Part shown: in pieces, positions 17,665 to 26,965 of the stretch
How positions within the stretch are numbered: position 1 is the first letter of the stretch
Layout: each line of letters starts with the position of its first letter
From: Provencibacterium sp.
GTDB taxonomy: Bacteria; Bacillota; Clostridia; Oscillospirales; Ruminococcaceae
Direction of reading: 5' to 3'
Assembly (NCBI GenBank): GCA_022792175.1
Contig: JAAWAN010000018.1
Span: forward strand, 1 to 64,000
Length of the DNA: 64,000 nt
Notes under the pieces: model-generated
Databases searched by the model: none
What the model was told of the DNA's origin: nothing
What the model saw: the letters and a program-made list of their open reading frames with translations, nothing else
Program-made: the position numbers and the translations under genes

Positions 17665-19521
17665 ATGACACAGGAAAAGTGGCAGCCGTTGGAACAAAGC
17701 ACGCGGCTGCTGCCCTCGCTGGCGCAGGAGAAGCGCGATCGGGACAGGCAGTATCTGATGGAGCTTAAAAACGAAAACCTGCTGTTTTCGTTTTATTATG
17801 AGGCGGGATTAAATGGCCGGATGAACTATAAGCTAAAGGATGTCCACTGGGGCTGGGACGGCCCGCTCAGCCAGATTCGCGGCACCTTTACCGGGCACTG
17901 GCTGAGCGCGGCGGCGCGCCTGTTTCAGGAGACCGGCGACCGGCAGCTGCTGGAGAAGGCCAATTTCATTGTTTCGGAAATCGGCCGCTGCCAGCAGGAG
18001 AACGGGGGAGGATGGGCTTTCCCCATTCCCGAAAAATATCTCTACAGCCTGCGGAACGGCAAGCACTTCTGGGCACCGCAGTATGTCTGCCACAAAGTGA
18101 TGATGGGTCTGCTCGATATGTACCTGTTCGCGAAAAACGACCAGGCGCTGGAGATTTTAAAAGGCTGCGCCGGCTGGTTTTTGCGTTTTACCGATGGGAT
18201 ATCCCGCGAAACGATGGACCATATGATGGACATTGAGGAGACGGGCGGCATTATGGAGCTGTGGGGCGACCTCTACGCGGTGACGGGCGATGAGGCCCAT
18301 CTCACGCTGATGCGGCGTTATGAGCGGCCGAAGCTGACCGGGCCCATCGAGAAAGGGCAGGATGTGCTGACCAACATGCACGTCAACATGACGGTGCCGG
18401 AAATTCATGGCTGCGCGCGGGCCTATGAGCTGACGGGCGAGGAGCGCTACCGGAAAATCGTAGAAAATTACTGGGATCTAGCGGTGACGCAGCGCAGGCA
18501 GTTTGCTACCGGCGGGCAGACCAGCGGCGAAATCTATACGGCAAAGGGCCTGCAGGCCTCCCGTTTGGGAGATATGAACCAGGAGCACTGCGTTGTTTAC
18601 AACATGATCCGCCTGGCGGACTACCTCTACCGCTGGACGGGCGAAGCAAAGTATGCCGACTATATCGAACAGAACATCTATAACGGGCTGTTTGCCCAGG
18701 GCTTCTGGCAGGGGGAGAGCCGCGAGCAGTGTTTGGAGCCGCATGAGCCGGAAACGGGGCTGATTGCCTACTATCTCCCGCTGGAGGCGGGCGGGCAGAA
18801 AAAATGGGGCTCGAAGACCGGGGACTTCTGGTGCTGCCACTGTACCCTGGTGCAGGCCAACGCCCGCTACCGCGATTTTATCTATTACCATAAGGAGAAG
18901 GAAATTGCGGTTGCGCAGTATCTGCCCAGCGAAACGGAGATAGAGCTTGCGGGAACGCAGGTATGTATCCGGCAGCAGCAGACCGACCTTGCCGGGGATA
19001 TTTTAGAGATTTCCCCGCTGCCGATGCAGTATGAGAGCAGGCCGGACTTCTGGTCGGTGGATATACAGATTACCGCGCAGTCCCCTGTCCGTTTCGCTCT
19101 GCGCCTGCGGCTGCCCTGGTGGCTCAAGGGGCAAGCGTGCTTTGAACTGGATGGCGAGCCGCTGGCCGCGCACTGCGAAAACGGCTGGGCGTTTTTCGAA
19201 CGCGAATGGACGGATAACCGTCTGACGGTAGTGCTGCCGAAGGGGCTCACCTGCTGGCGGCTGCCGGATGAACCGGACACGGTGGCCTTCCTGGATGGGC
19301 CGGTGGTGCTGGCCGGGCTGGTGGAGGAGCAGCGCATTCTCCATGGAGATATCGAGAATCCTTCCAGCATACTGAAGCCGCACGATGAGCGCCGCTGGAA
19401 CCACTGGACACCGCGCTACCGGACGGTTGGGCAGGATTTTGGCTTTACCCTGAAACCGCTGTATGACATCGGGCGGGAGCGGTATACCGTCTATTTCCCC
19501 GTTAAAAAGCCGCGGGATTGA
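17665..19521 (+). CDS. GH127-family glycosidase (beta-L-arabinofuranosidase type)
   Basis: A 618-residue protein of the DUF1680/GH127 family, cytoplasmic (no signal peptide). In characterised GH127 enzymes a Glu and Cys residues bind zinc and one Cys is the nucleophile. The matching residues here are Glu307 and Cys309 (QEHCVVYNM) and the cluster FWCCHC, Cys390, Cys391 and Cys393. The catalytic alpha6/alpha6 domain spans about 10-430, followed by a beta-sandwich. The family releases L-arabinofuranose from short beta-1,2 oligosaccharides, though some members differ. Its place behind importer B and ahead of a ketose kinase/aldolase set suggests it frees the monosaccharide that those enzymes use. 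Confidence 0.85.
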   Translation: MTQEKWQPLEQSTRLLPSLAQEKRDRDRQYLMELKNENLLFSFYYEAGLNGRMNYKLKDVHWGWDGPLSQIRGTFTGHWLSAAARLFQETGDRQLLEKANFIVSEIGRCQQENGGGWAFPIPEKYLYSLRNGKHFWAPQYVCHKVMMGLLDMYLFAKNDQALEILKGCAGWFLRFTDGISRETMDHMMDIEETGGIMELWGDLYAVTGDEAHLTLMRRYERPKLTGPIEKGQDVLTNMHVNMTVPEIHGCARAYELTGEERYRKIVENYWDLAVTQRRQFATGGQTSGEIYTAKGLQASRLGDMNQEHCVVYNMIRLADYLYRWTGEAKYADYIEQNIYNGLFAQGFWQGESREQCLEPHEPETGLIAYYLPLEAGGQKKWGSKTGDFWCCHCTLVQANARYRDFIYYHKEKEIAVAQYLPSETEIELAGTQVCIRQQQTDLAGDILEISPLPMQYESRPDFWSVDIQITAQSPVRFALRLRLPWWLKGQACFELDGEPLAAHCENGWAFFEREWTDNRLTVVLPKGLTCWRLPDEPDTVAFLDGPVVLAGLVEEQRILHGDIENPSSILKPHDERRWNHWTPRYRTVGQDFGFTLKPLYDIGRERYTVYFPVKKPRD

Positions 19522-19580
19522 CAGCGGGGAGGCAAAAGTGCTGTAATAACCTTATCAACCAAAAGGATGGGTGGAAACGG

Positions 19581-20507
19581 ATGGACAATCATTTTTATCT
19601 GGCCCAGATTGCGAAGCTGTACTATGTTGATAAGGTCAAGCAGAATGAAATTGCCAAGCGCTTTGGGATTACGCCGATGATGGTTTCGCGCAGCCTGCGC
19701 GAGGCGGAGCAGAAGGGGATTGTAACGGTACACGTTAAAATGCCCTGGCCGGTTCATCTCGAGCTGGGCAAGCGGGTGAAGGAACGGTATCACTTAAGCG
19801 AATGCGTCGTTTTAGACATTGCGCAGGGCGTTCAGGTCCCGATGATGCTCGGCGGTTATCTCGCCGATTATATTACCAACCTCCTGCATCCGGATATGGT
19901 CATCGGCCTCTCCTGGGGATATACAATATCCCGCTTTGTGGATGCGCTGCCCTATGTATCCACCGAAAACTGCAGCGTTATCCAGCTGACCGGGGCCTTT
20001 GTCAGCCGGGACTATACCGTGACGCCGACGCACATTGTGCAGGAGGTCTCCAAAAAGCTGGGCGCGCGCGTTCATTTTCTCAATGCGCCGCTGTATGTCG
20101 CTTCGCAGGAGGTGCGCCAGTCGCTGGCGGATGACCCGACCAACCTGATTATCCGCAGCATGGCCGAACGCTCGGATATCAACATCATCGGCGCGAGCCA
20201 GTTTTCCCGGGAAACGACTACCTATCAGGCGAATGTCATCACCCCGGAGGATTATGATGAGCTGGAGAGGCTGGGGGCCATCGGCGACTGTGCGGGCACC
20301 TTTCTGAACAGCAGCGGGGAGATTATCGAATGGAGCCGCAGCCCGCTGTATACGGGGATTCCCCTGCGGGATATTCAGAAAGCAAAATCGGTGGTATGTG
20401 TAGCAGGGGAGCCGGAAAAGGCAGAGGTGCTGCGCGTGTCGATGCAGAAAAAATATATTAACGTACTGCTGACCACCCGCCAGACGGCGGAAAGGCTGCT
20501 CGGCTAG
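19581..20507 (+). CDS. SorC/DeoR-type sugar-binding transcriptional regulator
   Basis: A 308-residue regulator. The N-terminal HTH (KQNEIAKRFGITPMMVSRSL) is followed by a sugar-phosphate-binding domain of the SorC/CggR type, with VIGLSWGYTISRFVDAL and an IIGASQF segment near the ligand pocket. ATG 19581 is preferred to the in-frame ATG 19518, which overlaps the GH127 stop. It probably binds the palindrome at 14401-14430 and responds to a phosphorylated sugar made by the kinase encoded downstream (inference). Confidence 0.85.
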   Translation: MDNHFYLAQIAKLYYVDKVKQNEIAKRFGITPMMVSRSLREAEQKGIVTVHVKMPWPVHLELGKRVKERYHLSECVVLDIAQGVQVPMMLGGYLADYITNLLHPDMVIGLSWGYTISRFVDALPYVSTENCSVIQLTGAFVSRDYTVTPTHIVQEVSKKLGARVHFLNAPLYVASQEVRQSLADDPTNLIIRSMAERSDINIIGASQFSRETTTYQANVITPEDYDELERLGAIGDCAGTFLNSSGEIIEWSRSPLYTGIPLRDIQKAKSVVCVAGEPEKAEVLRVSMQKKYINVLLTTRQTAERLLG

Positions 20508-20545
20508 CGGAACAGGGCGGCAGGATAAGCGAGGAAGGGAAGTGG

Positions 20546-21211
20546 TTGCCCGGTATGCGGCAGCTGACGGTGAAAACATTTCAGGAGATGCTGCTTTTGG
20601 CCTGCGATGCGATGATTGCGGCAAAAACGCAGCTGTGTGAACTGGATGGATTTGTGGGTGACGGTGACCACGGCGTAACGGTGGAGCGCGGGTTTCTGGC
20701 TGTAAAAAAGGAGCTGCAAAGCGGCAGCTTCGCTTCGATTTCGGCTCTGCTGGAAATGGCCGGCGATACGCTGGAGCGTTCGATGGGCGGCGCGATAGGC
20801 CCCATTTATGGCGCTGTCTTTTCCGGGGCGGCCGAAAAGGCGCAGGGGCTGCAGGCGGCAGATGTTTGCGCTTTTGCCGGAATGCTTCAGGAGGGCCTGA
20901 CGCAGGCGATGCTTTTAGGTGGCGCAAAGCCGGGAGACAGGACGCTTATCGACGCACTCTCCCCGGCGGTGGAATCGCTGTGTGCGGAAAACGGGGAAAA
21001 AGATCTGGGAGAAGCGCTGGGGCGCGCGGCATTAAAGGCACGCGAGGGTGCAGAGGCGACCAGGGGGATGACGGCGAAACGGGGCCGCGCCCGCTTTTTG
21101 GGGGAAAAATCGCGCGGCTATCAGGATGCGGGGGCGACCTCCCTTTCCATCCTCATCCAGGCCATGGCGGATTTCTGCCGGCCGGAACGGTTTGATAGAA
21201 ATCCCGAATGA
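20546..21211 (+). CDS. dhaL: DhaL-like ADP-binding kinase subunit
   Basis: A 221-residue DhaL-domain protein. The nucleotide/Mg-binding signature is LDGFVGDGDHG (the usual form is LD-x-x-IGDGDHG), followed by GGAIGPIYGAVF and GGAKPGDRTLIDAL. In split dihydroxyacetone kinases DhaL carries the nucleotide and DhaK the ketose. No phosphotransferase DhaM subunit is encoded nearby, so direct ATP use is likely. The start could be TTG 20546 (GGAAGG 7 nt upstream) or ATG 20555. The gene is separated from its DhaK partner by an aldolase gene, an uncommon order. Confidence 0.85.
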   Translation: MPGMRQLTVKTFQEMLLLACDAMIAAKTQLCELDGFVGDGDHGVTVERGFLAVKKELQSGSFASISALLEMAGDTLERSMGGAIGPIYGAVFSGAAEKAQGLQAADVCAFAGMLQEGLTQAMLLGGAKPGDRTLIDALSPAVESLCAENGEKDLGEALGRAALKAREGAEATRGMTAKRGRARFLGEKSRGYQDAGATSLSILIQAMADFCRPERFDRNPE

Positions 21212-21224
21212 AGGGCGGAAGCTT

Positions 21225-22076
21225 ATGTCCATCGTAACATTGAAGGAGCTGTTAGGAGATGCCAGACAGCAGCACTATGGCGTAGGAATGTTTGATGTGC
21301 TCGATCTGGAGATGACAAACGCTGTCATCGAGGCGGCGGAGAGCGAGCGCTCGCCGGTCATCCTCGCGCTGGCAGAGGTACATGTACATTCCCTGCGGGA
21401 ACTGAAAGCGATTGGCAGCATTTTGCTGGAGGCAGCCAGGAATTCCCGGGTGCCGGTGGCGGTACACTATGACCATGGCATGGACCGCGGCAATCTGCTG
21501 CGGGTGATGCAGATGGGCTTTTCCTCGGTCATGCTGGATGCTTCCATGCTGCCCTATGAGGAAAATATCCGTCAAACGGCAGATATCGTTCAGCTGGCAA
21601 AAAGCTTTGGCTGTTCGGTGGAGGCGGAACTGGGCCATGTCGGCGGCTGCGAGGGCGGCTGTGCGGAGGATGGCTCCTCCTACACCCATCCCGGCCAGGC
21701 AGCCGACTTTATCCGGCGCACCGGCGTAGATGCGCTGGCAGTATCGATAGGGACGGTACACGGCGTTTACCGGGCGAAGCCCTGCCTGGATTTGAAGCGG
21801 CTGCAGGAAATTACCGGATGTGCCGATGTGCCGCTGGTGCTGCACGGCGCCTCCGGCCTGAGCGATGAGGATATTTGCCGCTGTATACAGGGCGGGATTA
21901 CGAAAATCAACATCTATACCGAGCTTGTCCAGGCGGCCGGGACAGCTATTTTCGGCGCCATGGAGAAGGGAGGCGGCACCCTCTCCTATCCGAAGATGAT
22001 GAAGGCCTCGGTAAATGGCATGCGCGAAAAGGTGGCCGCTAAAATGCGCCTGTTCGGCTCCTCCGGCCGCGTCTGA
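21225..22076 (+). CDS. Class II ketose-phosphate aldolase
   Basis: A 283-residue aldolase of the class II fructose/tagatose-bisphosphate family. The Zn-binding segment VHYDHGMD, the SVMLDASMLPYEENI strand, EAELGHVGGCEG, GTVHGVY and VLHGASGLSD all match the family. ATG 21225 begins 13 nt after dhaL; an upstream extension of the frame overlaps dhaL and is rejected. It is shorter and divergent from the housekeeping aldolase at 54826, so it likely cleaves another ketose-1-phosphate or bisphosphate. Between DhaL and DhaK it suggests a kinase-then-aldolase route to dihydroxyacetone phosphate (inference). Confidence 0.85.
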   Translation: MSIVTLKELLGDARQQHYGVGMFDVLDLEMTNAVIEAAESERSPVILALAEVHVHSLRELKAIGSILLEAARNSRVPVAVHYDHGMDRGNLLRVMQMGFSSVMLDASMLPYEENIRQTADIVQLAKSFGCSVEAELGHVGGCEGGCAEDGSSYTHPGQAADFIRRTGVDALAVSIGTVHGVYRAKPCLDLKRLQEITGCADVPLVLHGASGLSDEDICRCIQGGITKINIYTELVQAAGTAIFGAMEKGGGTLSYPKMMKASVNGMREKVAAKMRLFGSSGRV

Positions 22077-22164
22077 AGCTGCGTCTGTGCGCCGCTGCCG
22101 GAGAGAGCGCAGGTCCTTGCCCTGCCAGTCCCGGCAGGGTGCCGAAGAAAGGATGAGGATATTC

Positions 22165-23169
22165 ATGAAAAAGCTGCAGAATTCCCCGGAAACGCTTCTG
22201 ATGGATGAACTGCAGGGCTATGCAAGGCTTCATCGCGACAAGATTTGCCTGTTGGAAGAGACCACCTGCATCGCGCGGCGCACTCCCAAGGCGAGGGGCA
22301 AGGTCAAGCTGGCGATGGGAAACGGCGCCGGCCATGAGCCGGCGGTGATCGGCTGGGTCGGCGAGGGAATGTTTGACCTGAACGTTGTGGGGGATGTGTT
22401 CACGGCACCCTCCGGCGACAAAATTTTTGAGGGCCTGCAGGCGATTGACGACGGCAGCCCGATTCTGCTGATTGTTCAAAACCATGCGGGTGATGTACTC
22501 AACGCCAATATAGCCATGCGCAAGGCGAAAAAGGCGGGAATGAACATCCGTCAGGTGCTGTTTTATGACGACATTGCCTCTGCGCCCCGCGAGGCGCAGG
22601 AGGAGCGGCGCGGCATCGGTGGTATGTTCTTTTATACGAAGATGGTCGGGGCGATGGCAGAGGCGGGCGCGGATATCGACAGCTGTATCCGAATGTTCGA
22701 GCGCGTGCGGGAAAATACGCGCACTTATGCGGCCGCCTTTTCCAGCTGTACCCATCCGCTGACCGGCATCCGCATGTTTGAGTATCTCGACGGAACCGAA
22801 AATATCGAGCTGGGCATGGGCGTGCATGGCGAAGGGGGAGGGGAAAACATTATCCCCATGCCGACTGCCGCGCAGCTGGCCGAAAAGATGGGGAGCGCGC
22901 TTTTGAGCGACAGGCCCTATACGCCGGGAGACCGGCTGCTCATTGATATCAACGGCGCGGGAGCCACCACCTGCATGGAGATGAATATTTTCTATAATGA
23001 ACTGGAAAAATATTTTCTCGCGCAGGGGATGGAGATAGCCGGAGCGGTGGCGGGAAATTTTCTGACTACCCAGGAGTTAAGCGGAATCTCCCTCTCTATC
23101 TGTAAGGTGGACAGCGAGATGCTCTCCCTGTGGGAGGCGCCCTGCCGCTGCGGGATTATGAGCAGATAG
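22165..23169 (+). CDS. dhaK: DhaK-like ketose-binding kinase subunit
   Basis: A 334-residue DhaK protein. Landmarks are GNGAGHEPAVIGWVGEGM, VGDVFTAPS, VQNHAGDVLN and GMGVHGEGG. His221 in the last motif corresponds to the His that binds the ketose covalently as a hemiaminal. ATG 22165 is preferred to ATG 22153 from ribosome-site spacing. With DhaL it forms a complete split kinase. Paralogues of this type phosphorylate dihydroxyacetone or tetruloses such as erythrulose. Last gene of operon B, followed by the hairpin at 23205-23248. Confidence 0.9.
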   Translation: MKKLQNSPETLLMDELQGYARLHRDKICLLEETTCIARRTPKARGKVKLAMGNGAGHEPAVIGWVGEGMFDLNVVGDVFTAPSGDKIFEGLQAIDDGSPILLIVQNHAGDVLNANIAMRKAKKAGMNIRQVLFYDDIASAPREAQEERRGIGGMFFYTKMVGAMAEAGADIDSCIRMFERVRENTRTYAAAFSSCTHPLTGIRMFEYLDGTENIELGMGVHGEGGGENIIPMPTAAQLAEKMGSALLSDRPYTPGDRLLIDINGAGATTCMEMNIFYNELEKYFLAQGMEIAGAVAGNFLTTQELSGISLSICKVDSEMLSLWEAPCRCGIMSR

Positions 23170-23204
23170 CGGGCGCTTTTATGCCCGGGTTTTCAGATTG
23201 GAGA

Positions 23205-23248
23205 AAAAGTGGGCGCTGCAAAACGAAAGTTTTGCAGCGCCCACTTTT
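23205..23248 (+). terminator. Shared-core hairpin, copy 2
   Basis: A 20-bp perfect stem with a GAAA loop. The inner arms CTGCAAAAC/GTTTTGCAG equal those of the other copies; the outer flank is AAAAGTGGGCG/CGCCCACTTTT. It ends operon B. Confidence 0.85.
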
Positions 23249-23308
23249 AGAGAAACCGTTTTCAAATTTAAAAAGGGCGGCACAGTCCCTTACTGCTTTT
23301 ACAGGCGT

Positions 23309-23716
23309 TTATTCGACCCCCAGAAGGCCGGTAGGCGGAATGGGCAAAAAGGAGGAGAGCGGGTTCTTGAGGCGGTTGGCCAGCGTGTTGGCCACCTCGA
23401 TGCGCAGCGTGTTCTCCCCGGCATGCAAAAGCTTTTGCAGCCGGTAGCGGTAGGGCGGGCAGATGCACATGCCCATCTTCTGTCCGTTCACCCAGAGCCG
23501 GGCAGTCTGGCCGACCTGCTCGAGGTCCAGCCAGCAGTCGGGCTCCTCCTCGAGCCGCAGCGTTCCCTCGTAGCGGATGGTGCCCCAAAAGCCCGGATGG
23601 TTCGCCGGGGACGGCAGGTTAAAAAGCTCTGTCTTCTGCAGATAGGGGACAAAGCGGTCGCAAAGGCCGCTTTCCAGCAGGGAAACCTCCCACTGCTGCA
23701 GAATGTCCTTTAAGCG
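23309..23716 (-). pseudogene. 3' remnant of a glycoside hydrolase gene
   Basis: Reading the minus strand from 23716 gives about 135 codons with no plausible start. They contain GFWGTIRYEGTLRLE, LDLEQVGQTARLWVNGQKMG, PYRYRLQKLLHAGENTLRIE, VANTLANR and PPTGLLGV. This is the C-terminal sugar-binding jelly-roll of a GH2-like or rhamnosidase-like enzyme. The catalytic part is absent, so I call it a truncated relic. Confidence 0.7.
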
Positions 23717-23765
23717 TGAATCCGATGAAGCCTCTCCTTTTGCCGGCTCAGAACCGTCCTGTTTT

Positions 23766-23965
23766 TTATTGTGCCATTTTGTTCAGATAGCGGTCATACA
23801 TCTGCGGATAGCTACTAATCATCTCATCGACACCTATCTGCCGAATGTTATCTGCGCAGCTGTCGAAATTGTCAAGCGATTTTTTGCCAATCACGAATTT
23901 CAGCATCGTTTCCGCAACATGGGTGGAGATATCCGCCCTCTTCTTGCTGATGAGCGCGTCCTTCT
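23766..23965 (-). pseudogene. 3' remnant of a substrate-binding lipoprotein gene
   Basis: The last 65 or so codons before the stop at 23766 read STHVAETMLKFVIGKKSLDN, then NIRQIGVDEMISSYPQMYDR and YLNKMAQ. This is the conserved C-terminus of LipO-type importer lipoproteins. The upstream frame loses similarity within about 30 codons and no signal peptide is present. Together with the glycosidase relic just downstream it marks a decayed minus-strand importer/glycosidase locus. Confidence 0.7.
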
Positions 23966-24226
23966 TTGAGGAGCTTTCCGGGCGCCGGGAAACCTTCTTT
24001 TGTGCCTGCAGCGCCCGGCCGCCCTTCATCTGAAAAAAGGGAAAGCGGCTCTTCCTTCCCATTCATCGGCCGGAAATGTTTTTTCCGAAGGGGGAGATTT
24101 TCCGGGTGAATTGTGCTATGATAAAGGTCGGAAATTGCAGGGAGGTGCGCGGGGCGGAGCTTTCCCGCGCTGCAGGCCGTTTCCTGTTTTCCTGCAATGG
24201 AAGAGAGCCGCAGAGGAGGTATCAAA
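23966..24226. promoter_or_regulatory. Upstream region of the D-amino-acid operon
   Basis: No gene is supported. An extended -10 sequence, TGCTATGAT (24114-24122), with a weak -35 lies about 105 nt before ATG 24227 and is the likely promoter. Confidence 0.4.
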
Positions 24227-25342
24227 ATGACACAATCCCTGATCGGACAGCTGGAAACCCCCTGTCTGGTCCTTCAGATGGAGAAGGTCCGGGAAAACAT
24301 ACTTTCCATGCAGCAGGCGGCAGATGCCGCGGGCTGCCGCCTTCGCCCGCACATCAAAACCCACAAGATGAAGCTTTTCGCCCGCATGCAAATGCGCGCA
24401 GGAGCGGCGGGCATCACCTGCGCGAAGGTTTCTGAGGCCGAGGTGATGGCGGATGGCGGGCTGGAGGATATCTTTATCGCCTATCCGCTGGTGGGGGATT
24501 TTCGCATCCGCCGCGCGCTGCAGCTGCAGCGGCGGATTTCCCGGCTGATACTGGCGCTGGACAGCCTGGAGGGCGCCCGGGCGCTGGATGAAGCCGCCCG
24601 GGCGGCCGGCACCGTCTTTGAGGTGCGTCTGGAGGTGGATACCGGCGCGCTGCGCACCGGCATATGCCGGGCACAGGCGGCCGGCCTCGCGAAGGCGGTA
24701 GCAGCATTGCCCGGCCTGCGCCTGACGGGGATCTATACCTTTAAAAGCCTCGTTTATCAGGGCGCCCCCACGACCGATGGCCTTCTTGCCGCTCGGGAAG
24801 AGGGGGAGCTGATGCAGCAGGTCGCCGCCGAGATACGGGAGGCGGGCGTTAAGATAAGCGATATCAGCGCGGGCTCCAGCCCGACCGGGGCTGCAGTGGC
24901 CGCCACCGGCATGGTAAATGAAATCCGCCCGGGCACCTATATCTTCAAGGACTACATGCTGGTGAAGGAAGGGGCTGCCCGCATGGAGGAGATTGCTGCC
25001 CGCATCTTTGTCACGGTGGTCAGCACCCCCCGCCCGGATTATGCCGTCATCGACGGCGGGACGAAGACCTTCCCGATGGATATCCCGCTGAATGCGCCTC
25101 CTTATTTTTATCCGGGCTATGCCATTGCCGAGGGGAACAGCGATCTCATGCTCACCCGCATGAATGAGGAGCATGGAATGCTCGTCAGCGCGCGGGGAGA
25201 GACCGGGCTGCGGGTCGGACAGAAGCTGGCGCTGATTCCGATTCATATCTGCACCGCGCTCAACATGCAAAATCAGGTCTATCTCTGTGACGGCGGGCAG
25301 CTGTCCGTCGAGCGGGTGGATGCGAGGGGGATGCTGGTATGA
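24227..25342 (+). CDS. D-serine dehydratase-like PLP enzyme (alanine-racemase fold)
   Basis: A 371-residue fold-III PLP enzyme of the D-threonine aldolase / eukaryotic-type D-serine dehydratase family. The PLP lysine is Lys44 in RPHIKTHK. The metal pair is His340-x-Cys342 (IPIHIC). D-serine dehydratases use His-x-Cys to hold zinc, whereas D-threonine aldolases have His-x-Asp, so dehydratase chemistry is the better guess. ATG 24227 follows GAGGAGG. It is coupled to the deacylase gene by an ATGA overlap, and RidA, which removes the 2-aminoacrylate such enzymes release, is in the same operon. The substrate could be D-serine, D-threonine or another beta-hydroxy D-amino acid. Confidence 0.8.
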   Translation: MTQSLIGQLETPCLVLQMEKVRENILSMQQAADAAGCRLRPHIKTHKMKLFARMQMRAGAAGITCAKVSEAEVMADGGLEDIFIAYPLVGDFRIRRALQLQRRISRLILALDSLEGARALDEAARAAGTVFEVRLEVDTGALRTGICRAQAAGLAKAVAALPGLRLTGIYTFKSLVYQGAPTTDGLLAAREEGELMQQVAAEIREAGVKISDISAGSSPTGAAVAATGMVNEIRPGTYIFKDYMLVKEGAARMEEIAARIFVTVVSTPRPDYAVIDGGTKTFPMDIPLNAPPYFYPGYAIAEGNSDLMLTRMNEEHGMLVSARGETGLRVGQKLALIPIHICTALNMQNQVYLCDGGQLSVERVDARGMLV

Positions 25343-26937
25343 AGACGCTGATTACCGGCGGGCTGGTCTATGACGGGACAGGAGCGCCGCCCCTGCAGGC
25401 GGATGTTTTATTCGAGGACGGAAAAATTCTGGAAATCGGCCGGATTCCTCCGGAGGCGGCCGATACCCTTTTAGCTGCCGAAAAAAAAGCAGTGACGCCC
25501 GGCTTCATCGATTCCCACCGGCATGCCGACCTGGCGGCGCTGGCGGACCCGGATTTCGGAGAGGCGGAGCTGGCCCAGGGCATTACCACCTGCCTGACAG
25601 GCAACTGCGGGCTCGCTCCCTTCCCCAGCCGGCCGCAGACCTTCCCGGAGGTGCTGGATTTTATCGAGCCCTGTCTGGGAAGCGCGCCCCCCGGGCTGCA
25701 GCCGGGGAGCTTTGCGGATTATTTAAAGCAGCTGCAGGGAAAATCCTGGCCGCTCAATATCGGCGGACTGGCGGCAACGGGGGCGGTGAAGGCGGCCGTT
25801 AAAGGCTATGGGAAATCTCCCTTTACCCGGCAGGAGATGGCGGATGCGCAGCAGATGCTGAAAGAGGCGCTGCTCTCCGGCGCCTTTGGCCTTTCGGCCG
25901 GAATTATGTATACGCCGGAATGCTATTCCTCCAAAGAGGAGTTTATCCGCCTGCTGGCCCCGGCAGCGCCCTTTGCCCGCCCGCTTTGCTGCCATATCCG
26001 GGGGGAAGGGGACTCGCTGGTCGCCAGCGTGCAGGAGGCCATTTCCCTGGCGGATGAGGCCGGGCTGCCGCTGAACATCAGCCACTTTAAATCGGTGGGC
26101 TGCCGCAACTGGCGGGAGCAGATCTTTCGGGCGATTGAAAAAATCGAGGCGGCCCGCAGCAGGGGACAGGATGTGACGGTGGACTTTTACCCCTATACCG
26201 GCGGCTCCACCACCCTGCTGACCCTGATTCCCCCCTCACTGACCGGCAGCACGACCGGGGAAACGCTGCGGGCTCTGGACGCCCCGGATGGGGCCGAAAG
26301 GCTGAAAAAAGACCTTCTCCGGGACTGGCCCGGATGGGACAATATGGTGGACAGCATCGGCTGGGAGCGGGTGATCATCAGCTCGGTGGCGCGGCAGGAA
26401 AATAAGCCTCTGCAGGGAAGAGATGTGGCGGAAATCTGCCAAAAGTCCGGAGAGGACGAGGCCGCATTTATCTGCCGGCTGCTGGTGGAGGAGCAGGGCA
26501 AAGTGGGCGTTGTTTTAATGAGCATGGACCAGGCGGATGTGGACACAGTAGCCCGCCTGCCCTATTCGATGGTCATTTCCGATTCGCTCTATGGCGCGCC
26601 TGACTGCCCGCATCCGCGGCTTTTCGGCTCATTCGGGCGCATATTCCGGGATATGGTGCGCGAGCGCGGTATTCTGTGCTTTGAAGAGGCCCTTCACAAG
26701 ATGACGGGGATGACCGCTGAACGCTTTGGCTTAAAGGGCCGCGGATTTCTCCGCCCGGGCTATGTGGCGGATATCAATATCTTTTCGCCGGAAGCCTTTG
26801 GGGACCGGGGGGACTATAGCCATCCGCGGCAGCTCTGCCAGGGGATGGAGATGGTTTTTGTAGGCGGACGCATGGTATGGAACAGCCGGGGCCGGACCGG
26901 GAAAAACAGCGGAACGGTGCTTTTGGCTGCCCAATAG
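25339..26937 (+). CDS. N-acyl-D-amino-acid deacylase (D-aminoacylase family)
   Basis: A 532-residue amidohydrolase. Landmarks are the N-terminal LITGGLVYDGTG, the metal motif GFIDSHRHAD, GITTCLTGNCGLAPFP (the Cys is a zinc ligand in D-aminoacylase), LSAGIMYTPE, CHIRGEGD, NISHFKSVG and the C-terminal RPGYVADINIF. The family hydrolyses N-acyl-D-amino acids to the free D-amino acid and a carboxylate. It starts inside the stop of the preceding gene, so it would feed D-amino acids to that enzyme. Cytoplasmic. Peptidoglycan-derived acylated D-amino acids or dipeptides are plausible substrates given the neighbouring MurNAc operon (inference). Confidence 0.85.
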   Translation: MKTLITGGLVYDGTGAPPLQADVLFEDGKILEIGRIPPEAADTLLAAEKKAVTPGFIDSHRHADLAALADPDFGEAELAQGITTCLTGNCGLAPFPSRPQTFPEVLDFIEPCLGSAPPGLQPGSFADYLKQLQGKSWPLNIGGLAATGAVKAAVKGYGKSPFTRQEMADAQQMLKEALLSGAFGLSAGIMYTPECYSSKEEFIRLLAPAAPFARPLCCHIRGEGDSLVASVQEAISLADEAGLPLNISHFKSVGCRNWREQIFRAIEKIEAARSRGQDVTVDFYPYTGGSTTLLTLIPPSLTGSTTGETLRALDAPDGAERLKKDLLRDWPGWDNMVDSIGWERVIISSVARQENKPLQGRDVAEICQKSGEDEAAFICRLLVEEQGKVGVVLMSMDQADVDTVARLPYSMVISDSLYGAPDCPHPRLFGSFGRIFRDMVRERGILCFEEALHKMTGMTAERFGLKGRGFLRPGYVADINIFSPEAFGDRGDYSHPRQLCQGMEMVFVGGRMVWNSRGRTGKNSGTVLLAAQ

Positions 26938-26965
26938 ATTCAAACAGGAAAAGGAGAAGACAGAG

